From positions 186,001 through 250,000 of the forward strand of contig NZ_JAKRMU010000001.1 in the NCBI RefSeq assembly GCF_022345965.1: 64,000 nucleotides of DNA. Reading direction: 5' to 3'. Position numbers and translations under genes: made by a program. The notes under the pieces were generated by a model. It did no database searches and was not told the DNA's origin. It saw nothing but the letters and a program-made list of their open reading frames with translations. How positions within the stretch are numbered: position 1 is the first letter of the stretch; each line of letters begins with the position of its first letter. Below are positions 1 through 9,568 of the stretch, piece by piece. Origin of the DNA: Corynebacterium sp. ACRQK (lineage in GTDB: Bacteria; Actinomycetota; Actinomycetes; Mycobacteriales; Mycobacteriaceae).

Positions 1-1620
1 ACCCTCGCGATCCTTGTAGGCACCGCAGCCGGACTCATCTTGTCCCAGATCCGTGAAGTAGTTCAGAACGTTAAAGCTGGCGATGGAGTGGCTACCGCCG
101 ACCTCCTCGGGACCATTCTCCTCGGACGGGCGGGAATCCTCCCAGTGGATCGGCATATCGGCCTGTGCGGTATCGCCCGTGATTTGAGAAGTCGGCTGCA
201 GAGACCACTTCTCAAAGCCGTAAGACAGCACCGTCGGCTGGGTGAAGCTCACCTGGTCGCCAGTGCGCAGGGACTTAATGCCCTCGGCGGTCTTCAAGTA
301 AGTCTGTGGGGTGTTCTGGGCATCCTTGTTACGGAAGTAATTGAGGGTCGCTCCGTCGTCCAGGGTGACGATCTTCTTGGCATTGCCAGCCTCGTAAGCC
401 TGCGCCTCTGCTCCCGGTGCCACCATTGAGGTCGCCTGGTACAGCGGCTCATTGCCTTCCACCAAGTCAACTGAACCGTACTGGTTCAGCTCGTAATTGT
501 TGGTGACGGTGTAGGTAGCGGAAGGCTGGAACATCATGTGCTCGTTGGCCTCGCGGGTCTCCTCGTCCAAAGGAACGGGATCCTTGATCGGCTCCGGCTT
601 CTCGCCGCAATCCTCCGAAGGGTTGGTGGACTCGGTGTACTGGGCAGATCCGATCTGGGTGGACTCGTAGTGCTCCCCCACCGTGCCGGTGACAACAACG
701 CACTTGCTGAGGTCGGCCGGAGTGCCACCCTTGCCGGTGTACACAAACACCGCCTGGGATGCCTCGCCGGCCTTGCGCAGCTGTGCCGTGCCGCCCTCCT
801 GGATCACGAAGCCATCCAGGCCGCCGGAGGGGTAACTTGCGGTGACCCATCCGGCAGTTTTGACCTGCTTATCCACCAGCGGGGACTGGTTCCCCGTCCC
901 CTGAATGTCGGAGATCTTGTGCTCCTCAGCGTCCCCTGGCTGTTCCGGATTGGCAGGCTCCCCGGGATTCTCTGGCTGCTCTGGGTCTTCCGCGTCCGGA
1001 TCCAGCGCGTCGCCACCGCTGTAACGCGGCTTGGGATCGCCGACGGTGAAGTCGGCACTGTTATCGTCCGTATCGTTGCCATCTTCACTACGGGCGGCTG
1101 CCTTGGCACTAGAAAGAGACACGGTGCCAGCGGTCTCGTTCACCTGTGCATTGCCATAACCTACGAGGTCGACCGCGGGGCTTCCAGCGGCCCACTTCTC
1201 GGAGGATTTAGACAATACGACGGTACCGGCCGAACCGCCCATGGCCAGGTCGCCACCGGTGGCGTCAGCAACAAAGTCTTGGGTACCGCCGTTACCCGCC
1301 GCGCCCTTGATCAGATAGAACGACTTCGGCTGGATGGTGCCCGACAGAGCGATCGGCTTACCGTTGTTCCCGCCCTTGGCGGAGAGGTACTGGACGGTCC
1401 AGCCATCGAGGCTGATCGGCTTATCGGTGGGGTTGAACAGCTCAACGTAATCGTTCTTCAACGTGGCGCCCTTGTTTCCGCCGCCGCCATAGACGGCGCT
1501 GATGACGACGTTATCGCCGGCCGGAGTGGCCAGGGCAGTCGGGACGGTGAGGACATTAGCGCCCAGGGCCAGCGCACTGAAGATGGCCACAGAAGTGATG
1601 GTCTTGAAACGAGCTTTCAT
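1..1620 (-). CDS. ExeM/NucH-type secreted endonuclease (C-terminal part outside window)
   Basis: Extracellular nuclease that would degrade DNA/RNA outside the cell. The ATG is at 1620 and the frame is open for 540 codons to the window edge, so the C-terminus is missing. The first ~31 residues are a Sec signal peptide (MKARFKTITS... ending PTALA). Residues ~33-150 form a lamin-tail (LTD) domain (VVISAVYGGGG, YVELFNPTDKPISLDGW). A Glu/Pro-rich linker (EDPEQPENPGEPANPEQPG) and an OB-like segment (DGFVIQE) follow. From about residue 510 the endonuclease/exonuclease/phosphatase domain begins (SHSIASFNVLNYFTDLG). This domain order is that of the ExeM/NucH family. The gene lies just downstream of a 5'-nucleotidase gene on the same strand, and the pair could release phosphate from nucleic acids. 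Catalytic residues lie outside the window, so activity is inferred. Confidence 0.88.
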   Translation of the reverse strand, partial: MKARFKTITSVAIFSALALGANVLTVPTALATPAGDNVVISAVYGGGGNKGATLKNDYVELFNPTDKPISLDGWTVQYLSAKGGNNGKPIALSGTIQPKSFYLIKGAAGNGGTQDFVADATGGDLAMGGSAGTVVLSKSSEKWAAGSPAVDLVGYGNAQVNETAGTVSLSSAKAAARSEDGNDTDDNSADFTVGDPKPRYSGGDALDPDAEDPEQPENPGEPANPEQPGDAEEHKISDIQGTGNQSPLVDKQVKTAGWVTASYPSGGLDGFVIQEGGTAQLRKAGEASQAVFVYTGKGGTPADLSKCVVVTGTVGEHYESTQIGSAQYTESTNPSEDCGEKPEPIKDPVPLDEETREANEHMMFQPSATYTVTNNYELNQYGSVDLVEGNEPLYQATSMVAPGAEAQAYEAGNAKKIVTLDDGATLNYFRNKDAQNTPQTYLKTAEGIKSLRTGDQVSFTQPTVLSYGFEKWSLQPTSQITGDTAQADMPIHWEDSRPSEENGPEEVGGSHSIASFNVLNYFTDLGQDESGCGAYKDREG

Positions 1621-1649
1621 GGATCTAGATCCTGCTTTCTGGTGAAGAT

Positions 1650-1674
1650 AGCTCCCGCTGGTGAGGCGGGAGCT
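1650..1674 (-). other. Intergenic hairpin between 5'-nucleotidase and nuclease genes
   Basis: A perfect 9-bp inverted repeat, AGCTCCCGC and GCGGGAGCT, with a 7-base loop lies in the 84-base gap between the two genes. No T-run follows it on the minus strand. It is therefore more likely a partial terminator or an mRNA-stabilising element that sets the ratio of the two products than a full stop. Confidence 0.5.
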
Positions 1675-1704
1675 AGAGGTGATTGGGGTGCTGATTAAGT
1701 TGGC

Positions 1705-3888
1705 CTAGATGTGGAGCATGTCGCGCGCCCACTGCGGCAGCATGTCGCGGGCCCACTGCGGAACGATGTTGGCGGGGATGCCACCGTTCTTCTGCACCCA
1801 GGAAATGGCGGTGGCGCCACCGATGATGACGGCCAGAACGCCGATCACGGCAGCGATGACGCCGCCCTTGGAGGAACCGGACAGGGAGCCGTCCGTGCCC
1901 GGCTGTTCGTCACCTTCGCCCGGCTGTTCGTCACCTTCGCCCGGCTGTTCGACGCCGCACTCCTTGTTGCCTTCGACGGCAACCGGGAAGTTGAGCTCGC
2001 TGCCGGCGTCGGTGGTGATCTGCAGGAAGCCTGCCTCCTGCGGAACCGTCAGATTGACGGTTGCCTTGCCGGTCTCGTCGTGACCATCGGTGATGGTGTT
2101 ATCCATCTTGCCGTTAGCTTCGGCACCCTCGATTGCGGTCTTGCCATCGCACTTCAAGAACTTGGCGGTCGCCGTGGTCGGCTTTTGCTCCTTGCCGGTG
2201 TAAGCCAGGGAGCTGAGGTTGACGGTGACGTCCTTCTTCGACGCCAGCACGCTACCGCGCAGGGCCTCATCGGAAACCTTTGCCTCATCCACGGCCGCGC
2301 CGGACAGCTGCACGCCGACGGAGGTCTGGTTCGGACGCACGGCAATGTCCTTATTGTCCTCTAGGTAGCGGTTGAACACGTCGATGTCCATCTGGCCCGC
2401 GTCCTGGAACTCGCCCTCGGCAAACGCATCGAAGCTATCACCACCGGTCAGAAGGAAGCTGGAGCCAGCCACGCGGTATTTCTTGTTCGGATCAAGAGGT
2501 TCACCATTGACGGAAACGTAGGTGATGCGCTTGCCCTGCTCGGCATCCGGGTCGTATGCGTACTGCACGTTCTCGGACAGGCCCAGGGCCAGCATCGGAC
2601 GGTCTTGGCCCGGCTTCCACTGCTGCTCGAGGGCCTGCTTCAGCTGCTCACCGGTGATCTCCACTACACCCAGGGAGTTACCGAAGGGCTGAACCGCAAA
2701 TGCCTCGGCGAAGGTCACGTCGCCGGAGGCCAAATCTTCGCGCACGCCGCCGGCGTTCATCACGCCCAAGTCGGCCTTCAGGTCAGTGAGCTGGTTCACG
2801 CCGTAGAGGGTGGCGTCCGCGATCATGGAGTTCAGGGAGGACTCGGTGCCACGGTTACCGCCGGATGCGCCGTCGGAGTTTGCGCCACGGTAGAAGTCGT
2901 TCTTCAGGGTGGTAACGACCTCCTCTCCCTCGATCTTCGCTGCGTCCTTCGCCGCGGACACGATGTTGGCCACCTCCTCATCCGGAGTGTCGCCACAAAC
3001 GTCCATCATGTCCTTCGCGCTGCGGTTCTCGGCGGTGACGGACACGACCTTCTTGTCTGCCTTGTCGTAGACGATGTCGATGTCGGCCAAATCCATGCCG
3101 TAGTTGGACGGCTGCACCAGTACCGGGGAGCCGTCCAGTTTGCGCAGCACGTGAGTGTGGCCGGCGACGACCGCGTCCACCTTGTCGGAGAACTTGGAGT
3201 TGTCCATGCCCTCATGCACCAGGCCGATGACGACGTCTGCCTCGCCGGATTCCTTCAGGCGCTTAGCCTCCGCGTTGGTGGCCTCAACCGCATCATCGAA
3301 GCTCAGGCCCTCGATGCCAGCCGGGGAAACCAAGTTCGGGGTGTCCGCGGTGACGGTGCCGACGTAGCCGACCTTCACGCCGTCCATCTCAACGACCTCC
3401 GACGGCGCCATGTCGCTGCCCTTGACGTTGGCACCGAGGTACGGGAACTTTGCCAGCTTGTCGCCGTTCACGCCCACGCGATCCTTCAGGTCATCCCAGC
3501 CCTGGTCGAACTCGTGGTTGCCCACTGCGGAGGCCTCCAGTCCCATCGCGTTCAGCACGTCGAGGGTCGGCTTATCCTCCAGAATGGAAGACTCGAAGGG
3601 AGAACCACCGATGTTGTCACCTGCGGAAACGAAGCTGGTGTTCGGGTTAGCCTCGCGCTCCTTGTTGATATAGCAGGCCATGACGGCCGCGCCGGGCTTG
3701 CTGATCTCGCCCTTGCGGTCCTTGGCCTGGGAAAAGTGCCCGTGGAAGTCGGTGATGCCGAGGATATTCAGGCTCACCTGGTCGGCTTCGGCGGCATAGG
3801 CGGGAACGTTCAGGCCAGCAAGGGCCAGGGTCGGCGCCATGGCCATGGTTATGACGGCGCGGGAACTGCGGCGAGACAGCTTGAACAC
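1705..3888 (-). CDS. Surface-anchored bifunctional metallophosphatase/5'-nucleotidase
   Basis: Hydrolyses nucleotides (and perhaps related sugar nucleotides) to nucleosides plus phosphate outside the membrane. 727 residues. A signal peptide covers ~1-33 (ending VPAYA). The metallophosphatase domain shows its metal-binding motifs in order: GITDFHGHF, GDNIGGSPF, GNHEFDQG and GHTHVLRK. The 5'-nucleotidase C-terminal domain follows (NAGGVREDL, QPFGNSLG, LLTGGDSFDAF). Near the end are a PGEGDEQ heptad repeat, a Gly/Ser linker and one transmembrane helix (GGVIAAVIGVLAVIIGG), then a tail in which PQWARDML occurs twice in tandem. The GTG start at 3888 is preceded by GAGGAG nine bases upstream. UshA-like enzymes of corynebacteria belong to the phosphate-starvation regulon; no clear PhoR box was identified here. 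Confidence 0.93.
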   Translation of the reverse strand: MFKLSRRSSRAVITMAMAPTLALAGLNVPAYAAEADQVSLNILGITDFHGHFSQAKDRKGEISKPGAAVMACYINKEREANPNTSFVSAGDNIGGSPFESSILEDKPTLDVLNAMGLEASAVGNHEFDQGWDDLKDRVGVNGDKLAKFPYLGANVKGSDMAPSEVVEMDGVKVGYVGTVTADTPNLVSPAGIEGLSFDDAVEATNAEAKRLKESGEADVVIGLVHEGMDNSKFSDKVDAVVAGHTHVLRKLDGSPVLVQPSNYGMDLADIDIVYDKADKKVVSVTAENRSAKDMMDVCGDTPDEEVANIVSAAKDAAKIEGEEVVTTLKNDFYRGANSDGASGGNRGTESSLNSMIADATLYGVNQLTDLKADLGVMNAGGVREDLASGDVTFAEAFAVQPFGNSLGVVEITGEQLKQALEQQWKPGQDRPMLALGLSENVQYAYDPDAEQGKRITYVSVNGEPLDPNKKYRVAGSSFLLTGGDSFDAFAEGEFQDAGQMDIDVFNRYLEDNKDIAVRPNQTSVGVQLSGAAVDEAKVSDEALRGSVLASKKDVTVNLSSLAYTGKEQKPTTATAKFLKCDGKTAIEGAEANGKMDNTITDGHDETGKATVNLTVPQEAGFLQITTDAGSELNFPVAVEGNKECGVEQPGEGDEQPGEGDEQPGTDGSLSGSSKGGVIAAVIGVLAVIIGGATAISWVQKNGGIPANIVPQWARDMLPQWARDMLHI

Positions 3889-4068
3889 TTTGGGTTTCTC
3901 CTCGTTGAAAAGCTAAAAGGTTGAAAGCTTAAAGACGGAAAATTTCTAACTACAGCAAGTTGCACAGCGTAGACGTGTAACAACGTGGGAGAGCTAACCA
4001 TCGAAAAGTGTTCTTGTCTCGACGAACTTTTTAGCCAAACGCTTTTCACCAGGCATTTAATGCTCGGT

Positions 4069-4097
4069 AAGATAAGTATTAATCTTTAATTCACCAA
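4069..4097 (-). promoter_or_regulatory. Candidate promoter of the 5'-nucleotidase gene
   Basis: On the minus strand TTGGTG (4097-4092) is followed after 17 bases by TATCTT (4074-4069). This is a moderate SigA-type match about 180 bases before the GTG start. The region 3889-4095 is clearly AT-richer than the genes around it and holds a direct repeat, GTTGAAAAGCT (3904-3914) and GTTGAAAGCTT (3920-3930), in what would be the leader. Confidence 0.3.
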
Positions 4098-4128
4098 AAA
4101 TACCCCCGCGTGGTGTTACGCAAGGGTA
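4096..4128 (-). terminator. Intrinsic terminator of hisS
   Basis: On the minus strand TACCCTTGCGT and ACGCGGGGGTA pair over 11 bp (two G-T pairs) around the loop AACACC, and TTTTT follows directly. A shorter hairpin, GGCGGA/TCCGCC at 4136-4154, lies between it and the hisS stop codon. Confidence 0.65.
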
Positions 4129-4172
4129 AGGATGTGGCGGATGTTACCTCCGCCTTGTTCTAAGCCGTTCTA

Positions 4173-5513
4173 CTAAGCGCCTGTCGCCCTCTCTGCCGGC
4201 TTCTCCGTCTTCTCGGCCAGCAACTCCACGACTGCAGTCAGATCCACCTCGTGCTGTTCGTGTGCGCCGAGGTCCTTCACCGTCACCGTGCCCTCGGCCA
4301 GCTCCTTATCACCCAGCACCAGGGCATACAGTGCACCGGCACGGTCGGCGCCCTTCATGGCACCCTTCAACCCACGGTCGCCGTAGGACATATCGGCGGA
4401 CACACCGCGCTCGCGCAGGTCGTCCACGATGCCCACCATGCGCCGCTTGGCCTCTTGCCCAAGTGCCACGCCGTAGACATCAACCCTTCTTCCTGTTGAC
4501 GCCCTCTTCTCCTCCGCCTCAAGCGCCAGCAGCGCCCTATCGACACCCAGCCCGAAACCAATTCCGGAAAGATCCTGCCCGCCCAGCTGAGCCATCAGGC
4601 CGTCGTAGCGTCCACCGCCACCGATGCCGGACTGTGCGCCCAGGCCGTCGTGGACGAACTCAAAGCAGGTCTTGGTGTAGTAGTCTAGGCCGCGCACCAT
4701 CCGCGGGTTGATGGTGTAGCCCACACCCAGGTCGTCCAGCAGCCCGGTCACGGTCTCGAAGTGCTCCCGGGAGGAATCGCTGAGGTGGTCCAGCATCAAG
4801 GGAGCCTCGGACAGCATCTCCTGCATCTCGGGGCGTTTATCATCCAAGACGCGCAGCGGGTTCAGCTGCGCACGGCGCTGCGTCTCCTCGTCCAGCGGCA
4901 GCTTGGCCAGGAAGTCCTGCAGCTTCTGCCGGTAGGCGGGGCGGTCGTCCCAGTCACCCAAGCTGGTCAGCTCCAGGCGGAAGCCGTTCAAGCCAATGGA
5001 GGTAAAGCAGCGGTGCGCCAGTGCAATGACCTCGGCGTCCAGAGCCGGATCGTCCACGCCGATGGCTTCCACGCCCACCTGCTGCAGCTGGCGGTAGCGG
5101 CCGGCCTGTGGCCGCTCGTAGCGGAAGAAGGGGCCGTTGTAGGCCAATTTGACGGGCAGCTGCCCTCGGTCCAGGTTGTGCTCAATCACGGCACGCATGA
5201 CGCCCGCCGTACCCTCGGGCCGCAGGGTCACCGAACGGCCGCCCCTGTCGGCGAAGGTGTACATCTCCTTCGACACAACGTCGGTGGATTCGCCGACGCC
5301 ACGGGCGAACAGAGAGGTCTCCTCGAAGATCGGCAGCTCGACATGCTCGTAGCCTGCTGCGTGCGCGGCGGAGGTGAACGCGTCCTTGACTGCCTTGAAC
5401 TCCGCCGATGTCGGTGGCACGTAATCCGGCACGCCCTTCGGAGCACTCAGTGCCTTAAACTTCTCAGCCTTAGCCTTCTGGGGCTTCTGTTGCTTCTTCT
5501 CGCTCTCAGTCAC
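4173..5513 (-). CDS. hisS: Histidyl-tRNA synthetase
   Basis: Class II aminoacyl-tRNA synthetase that charges tRNA-His. 446 residues from the GTG at 5513 (VTESEKKQQ...). The frame stays open upstream, but that part has no family resemblance and would overlap the preceding gene. Recognisable HisRS segments: [11 protein letters not shown] near the N-terminus, [17 protein letters not shown] (motif 2 region), [13 protein letters not shown] (histidine A loop), [14 protein letters not shown] and [15 protein letters not shown] (motif 3), followed by the anticodon-binding domain. The Lys/Gln-rich N-terminal ~20 residues are an extension. It follows the MBL hydrolase gene by 22 bases and ends at an intrinsic terminator. 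Confidence 0.95.
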   Translation of the reverse strand: MTESEKKQQKPQKAKAEKFKALSAPKGVPDYVPPTSAEFKAVKDAFTSAAHAAGYEHVELPIFEETSLFARGVGESTDVVSKEMYTFADRGGRSVTLRPEGTAGVMRAVIEHNLDRGQLPVKLAYNGPFFRYERPQAGRYRQLQQVGVEAIGVDDPALDAEVIALAHRCFTSIGLNGFRLELTSLGDWDDRPAYRQKLQDFLAKLPLDEETQRRAQLNPLRVLDDKRPEMQEMLSEAPLMLDHLSDSSREHFETVTGLLDDLGVGYTINPRMVRGLDYYTKTCFEFVHDGLGAQSGIGGGGRYDGLMAQLGGQDLSGIGFGLGVDRALLALEAEEKRASTGRRVDVYGVALGQEAKRRMVGIVDDLRERGVSADMSYGDRGLKGAMKGADRAGALYALVLGDKELAEGTVTVKDLGAHEQHEVDLTAVVELLAEKTEKPAERATGA

Positions 5514-5535
5514 AAAAGAACAGTCTACTAAACGG

Positions 5536-6210
5536 CTATTGCACTGCCGCCAGGAAGCTATTGGTGCGCTTTTCTTCCCCGATAGTCGTGTGCGGTCCAT
5601 GTCCCGGCAGCACAATGTCCTCGTCGGCGAAGTCGGTGGTGAGCTTCTTGAGGCTCAGCATCATGTCCTCGGGCGAGCATCCCGGGAGGTCCGTGCGGCC
5701 CACTCCCCCGCGGAACAGCACATCGCCACCGAAGATCAACCCATTCACGCGGAACATTACATGCCCCGGCGAATGGCCCGGCATGTGGTGGATCTCGAAC
5801 TCCGTGCCACCGATACTGATGGAATCCCCTAGGTGACGAATGTCCTCAATCGCGGGCATGTTTGCAACATCGAAAGGCTGCGCCAACGGGCTGGCCGCTT
5901 GATCCATTTCCAACATGAAGCGATCCAACTCGTGGACGTACACCGGCACCCCGAATGCTCCCGCGTCGCGGATGTGGTCTATGTGCCCGTGGGTCAGCAC
6001 GACCTTCTCCACAAAAAACTTGTGCTCCTTGGCGAGCCTTTGGATGTTCTCGAAGGCACCCAATCCCGGGTCTATAACGACCGCCGGTGAGTTTTCCCCG
6101 TTAGTGGCGTCAGAACCATCAATCACCACATAGCAATTGGTTTCGAAAGGGCCGGCGGGAAAAGAAAGGATTTGCGTCGTATCCGGCAGGAGGGTTGCAT
6201 CTGTGCTCAT
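5536..6210 (-). CDS. MBL-fold hydrolase (glyoxalase II-like)
   Basis: Metallo-beta-lactamase-fold hydrolase of 224 residues. The zinc motif is seen as [10 protein letters not shown], with further ligands in [28 protein letters not shown] and the C-terminal LPGHGPHT. Together these fit the hydroxyacylglutathione-hydrolase-like (GloB-like) subgroup. The ATG at 6210 (MSTDATLLP) is preferred over a TTG nine codons upstream. It is 22 bases upstream of hisS, the same order as Rv2581c-hisS of M. tuberculosis. Mycothiol replaces glutathione in actinobacteria, so the true substrate is not glutathione-based and remains unknown. Confidence 0.85.
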   Translation of the reverse strand: MSTDATLLPDTTQILSFPAGPFETNCYVVIDGSDATNGENSPAVVIDPGLGAFENIQRLAKEHKFFVEKVVLTHGHIDHIRDAGAFGVPVYVHELDRFMLEMDQAASPLAQPFDVANMPAIEDIRHLGDSISIGGTEFEIHHMPGHSPGHVMFRVNGLIFGGDVLFRGGVGRTDLPGCSPEDMMLSLKKLTTDFADEDIVLPGHGPHTTIGEEKRTNSFLAAVQ

Positions 6211-6323
6211 GCCATTAAACTCTAGCGAAAGTCGCAACGAGCCCGTGCCCCTTCACCCGAATCGGCCAGTATATGGGGCATAATGGATCACCGTATCTAG
6301 CACAAGAAAGGTCCTAGAAAAAC

Positions 6324-7190
6324 GTGTCTGACAACAACTACCCGAACGCGGCCCAGCGCGATCAGGCGCTGTCGGAGCTAGAGAAAGCTCTGAAGTCCCG
6401 CGAGCGCAAGGCCAAGATCGCACCGCTGGGCGTGGTCGCAGCAACCCTCGCCGTGCTGGTGGTCATCGTCGGCGGAATCTGGTTCGCCGCCACCTACTCC
6501 TCTGACGAGGAGGAAGATCAGGTCGCCGAAAGCGAGCAGCAGCAGTCCGAAGAGCCGGACGTGAAGCCCGTGGCCCTGCCGGAAGGCCCGAAGGAGCCCT
6601 ACGGTGACACGGTGAAGTGCGAGTACAAGAAGGATCCGGAAGGCGAGCTCAGCGACGCCGGACTGCCCAACGGCAAGGACGTGACCGCCAAGGGAACCGA
6701 GAAGGTCACCCTGACCATGAACGGCCAGAAGGTCGGCCTGGAGCTGGCCAACGACAAGTCCCCGTGCTCCACCAACTCCTTCAAGCACCTGGTAGAGAAG
6801 AAGTTCTACGACTCCACCAAGTGCCACCGTTCCGTGAAGTCTGACTCCATGACGATCCTGCAGTGCGGCGACCCCGAGGGCACCGGCGCCGGTGGCCCAG
6901 GCTACTCCTTCGCAGATGAGTTCCCGACCAACGGTGTGGACAAGGACAAGGCTGAAACGCCGGTCAACTACAAGCGAGGCACCCTGGCGATGGCCAACAG
7001 CGGCCCGGATACCAACGGCAGCCAGTTCTTCCTGGTCACGGGCGACACCACCCTGCCGCCGAGCTACAACGTATTCGGCACCATCGACGAGGCCGGCCTG
7101 AAGGCCCTGGACAAGCTGATGGAAAAGGCACCTGAGGGCGATGCCTCTCCGTCCGAGGACATCAACATCGAGTCCGCGGTGCTGGGTTAG
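6324..7190 (+). CDS. Membrane-anchored cyclophilin-type peptidyl-prolyl isomerase
   Basis: 288 residues from GTG at 6324, with GAAAGG upstream. A cytoplasmic N-terminus (~1-35) is followed by one transmembrane helix (APLGVVAATLAVLVVIVGG), an acidic linker (SDEEEDQVAESEQQQSEE) and a cyclophilin domain. That domain shows SFKHLVEKKFYDSTKCHR, GAGGPGYSFADEFP, RGTLAMANSGPDTNGSQFF and NVFGTIDEAG. It probably assists folding of exported proteins on the outer face of the membrane. It is the only plus-strand gene within the 4-30 kb minus block and converges on relA. The order hisS, MBL hydrolase, cyclophilin, relA is as in mycobacteria. Confidence 0.92.
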   Translation: MSDNNYPNAAQRDQALSELEKALKSRERKAKIAPLGVVAATLAVLVVIVGGIWFAATYSSDEEEDQVAESEQQQSEEPDVKPVALPEGPKEPYGDTVKCEYKKDPEGELSDAGLPNGKDVTAKGTEKVTLTMNGQKVGLELANDKSPCSTNSFKHLVEKKFYDSTKCHRSVKSDSMTILQCGDPEGTGAGGPGYSFADEFPTNGVDKDKAETPVNYKRGTLAMANSGPDTNGSQFFLVTGDTTLPPSYNVFGTIDEAGLKALDKLMEKAPEGDASPSEDINIESAVLG

Positions 7191-7211
7191 TCTTCTAGGG
7201 TTAGTTTTCTG

Positions 7212-7232
7212 GGCTAGCCTCCTCGGCTAGCC
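7212..7232. terminator. Hairpin between convergent cyclophilin and relA genes
   Basis: GGCTAGCC occurs twice, five bases apart. Because the octamer is self-complementary, the two copies form a perfect 8-bp stem in either transcript. The second copy contains the relA stop codon (7227-7229). There is no proper T-run on either side, so it is a probable but not canonical bidirectional terminator. Confidence 0.4.
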
Positions 7233-9494
7233 GCCCGTCGTGACGCGATAGACGTCGTAGACACCCTCGACGTTTCGCAGCTGGTTCATCATGTAGCCCA
7301 GTTGCTTCGTGTCCGACACCTCGAAGGTGAAACGGATCGTCGCCACCCGGTCTCCCGCAGTGTGCGAGTTAGTGGCGATGATCGGCACCTTCTGATCCGA
7401 AACCACACGCGTGACCTCCGAGAGCAACCCATTTCGATCCAAACCCTCGATCTGGATCGTGACCATAAACACCGCATTGTGGAAGCTGCTGGCCCACGAG
7501 ACCTCGATGATCCGCTGCGGCTCCTGGTGCAGCTTCTCAGCGTTGGTGCAGTCCGTGCGGTGTACGCTTACTCCCCCGCCCTTGGTGATGAACCCGAAGA
7601 TCTTATCGCCAGGCACTGGGGTACAACACTTCGCGAGCTTCGCAGAGAAATCTGCCTCGCCTTGCACCAGAATGCCGGAGCCATCCCCACGGCCTTCCTG
7701 CGGAGTGTTCGCAATCTTCGAGGCCGCCGAACCCGACTGCAAAACGTCGTCGGTCTCGGATTCAGGCTCCGCCCCCTCCACCAGGCGATGGCAGACGTGC
7801 CCGGCCGTGACCTCTCCCCGACCAATGGCAGTGTAAAGCGCCTCGACATCCTGGTAGTTCATGTCGCTGGCCAGCAGGCGCAGGGATTCGTGGGTAAAGA
7901 GACGATGCACCGCCAGGCCACCCCGCTGTGCTTCCGCGGCCAGCAGATCGCGGCCCTTCTCCGCTGCTTCCTCGCGGCGCTCCTTCGCGAACCACTGCCG
8001 GATCTTCGCTTTCGCGCGCGGCGAGACGACGATATTCATCCAGTCCTTCGACGGACCGGAGTTTTGATCCTTAGAGGTAAAGACCTCCACCTTGTCGCCA
8101 GTATTCAACTTGGATTCCAGCGCCACCAGCTTGCCGTTGACCTTCGCGCCAATACAGCGGTGGCCGATCTCCGTGTGCACTGCGTAGGCGAAGTCAATCG
8201 GCGTGGAACCGTTCGGCAGGGTAATGGCATCACCCTTCGGCGTGAACACGAAGATCTGGTTCGTGGACAGGTCGTAGCGCAGCGAGTCCAGAAACTCGTT
8301 CGGGTCCGCAGCCTCCTTCTGCCAGTCCAGCAGCTGGCGCATCCACGCCATCTGGTCGACCTCTGCGGACTCGCTGTTGTTGTTGCCACGGGTTTCCTTG
8401 TACCGCCAGTGCGCGGCGATTCCGTACTCGGCGTTGTGGTGCATCTCGTGAGTACGGATCTGGACTTCCAGCGGCTTGGTGTCCCGGCCGATCACAGTAG
8501 TGTGCAGCGACTGGTACACGCCGAAGCGCGGGGAGGAAATATAGTCTTTAAACCGGCCCGGCATCGGCTGATAGAGGGTGTGGATGGCACCGACTGCCGC
8601 GTAGCAATCCTGCACGCTATCCACCAGGATGCGCACACCCACCAGGTCAAAGATCTCGTTAAAGTCGCGGCCGCGCACGATCATCTTCTGGTAGATCGAC
8701 CAGTAGTGCTTCGGGCGGCCCTCCACGGTGGCGTGCAGCGAACTGCGCGACATGGCCAGCTCGATCTCCTGCTTCACCTTCGCCAGGTACTGGTCGCGCT
8801 TCGGGGCACGGTCGGCCACCAGGCGCACGATCTCGTCGTACTTCTTCGGATACAGGATGGCGAAAGCCAGATCCTCCAGTTCCCACTTCACAGTCGCCAT
8901 TCCCAGGCGGTGGGCCAGCGGGGCGATCACCTCGAGCGTCTCGCGTGCCTTCTTCGCCTGCTTTTCCGGCGGCAGGAAGCGCATGGTGCGCATGTTGTGG
9001 AGTCGGTCAGAGACCTTGATCACCAGGACTCGCGGGTCCTCCGCCATGGCGACGATCATCTTGCGAATAGTCTCCGCCTCCGCCGCGGATCCCAGTACCA
9101 CCTTGTCCAGCTTCGTCACGCCGTCTACCAGGCGGGCGACCTCGCTGCCGAAGTCGCGGGACAGCTCCTCCAGGGAGTAGTCCGTATCCTCCACCGTGTC
9201 GTGCAGCAGCGCTGCGACCACGGTGGTTGTGTCCATGCCGATCTCCGCGGCGATGGTCGCCACCGCCAGCGGGTGCGTGATATACGGTTCGCCGGACTTG
9301 CGCTTCACGCCCTCGTGCAGCTTCTCGGCGGTGGTGTAGGCGCGGTTCAGAAGGGCCAGGTCGGCGCGCGGGTGAAAGCGCCGGTGCACGGAAATGAGCG
9401 GCCCGAGTACGGGGTTGATCTTTGGCTTACCGGTGCCGGTGAGGCTTCGCGCAATGCGAGCCGCCATCCACAGCGAACCCTTTTCGTTGCTCAT
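7227..9494 (-). CDS. rel: Bifunctional (p)ppGpp synthase/hydrolase
   Basis: Makes and degrades the stringent-response alarmone (p)ppGpp. 755 residues, the usual long Rel/SpoT length. The N-terminal HD hydrolase domain shows [16 protein letters not shown] and LLHDTVEDT. The synthetase region contains [16 protein letters not shown] and [16 protein letters not shown] domain ([19 protein letters not shown]) follows, then the Cys-containing linker ([15 protein letters not shown]) and a C-terminal ACT domain ([18 protein letters not shown]). The ATG is at 9494. As in M. tuberculosis the gene follows apt. Both catalytic halves look intact, so one enzyme probably serves both reactions. Confidence 0.96.
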   Translation of the reverse strand: MSNEKGSLWMAARIARSLTGTGKPKINPVLGPLISVHRRFHPRADLALLNRAYTTAEKLHEGVKRKSGEPYITHPLAVATIAAEIGMDTTTVVAALLHDTVEDTDYSLEELSRDFGSEVARLVDGVTKLDKVVLGSAAEAETIRKMIVAMAEDPRVLVIKVSDRLHNMRTMRFLPPEKQAKKARETLEVIAPLAHRLGMATVKWELEDLAFAILYPKKYDEIVRLVADRAPKRDQYLAKVKQEIELAMSRSSLHATVEGRPKHYWSIYQKMIVRGRDFNEIFDLVGVRILVDSVQDCYAAVGAIHTLYQPMPGRFKDYISSPRFGVYQSLHTTVIGRDTKPLEVQIRTHEMHHNAEYGIAAHWRYKETRGNNNSESAEVDQMAWMRQLLDWQKEAADPNEFLDSLRYDLSTNQIFVFTPKGDAITLPNGSTPIDFAYAVHTEIGHRCIGAKVNGKLVALESKLNTGDKVEVFTSKDQNSGPSKDWMNIVVSPRAKAKIRQWFAKERREEAAEKGRDLLAAEAQRGGLAVHRLFTHESLRLLASDMNYQDVEALYTAIGRGEVTAGHVCHRLVEGAEPESETDDVLQSGSAASKIANTPQEGRGDGSGILVQGEADFSAKLAKCCTPVPGDKIFGFITKGGGVSVHRTDCTNAEKLHQEPQRIIEVSWASSFHNAVFMVTIQIEGLDRNGLLSEVTRVVSDQKVPIIATNSHTAGDRVATIRFTFEVSDTKQLGYMMNQLRNVEGVYDVYRVTTGG

Positions 9495-9568
9495 AGCCGC
9501 TTAAAGTCCTGCCTGTTTCTTCTCTTCTTTCTATGGACGCTACCTGCACCAATTACCCCTGGGGGTTA

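Noticed and set aside
538..1698. A 386-codon plus-strand frame opposite the nuclease gene
   Set aside because: The minus strand encodes a signal peptide, LTD domain and nuclease start, while the plus frame has no recognisable features.
4101..4128. TACCC...GGGTA arms as a second copper operator
   Set aside because: The spacing is 18 rather than 5 bases, the arms extend into an 11-bp stem and a T-run follows, so it is the hisS terminator.
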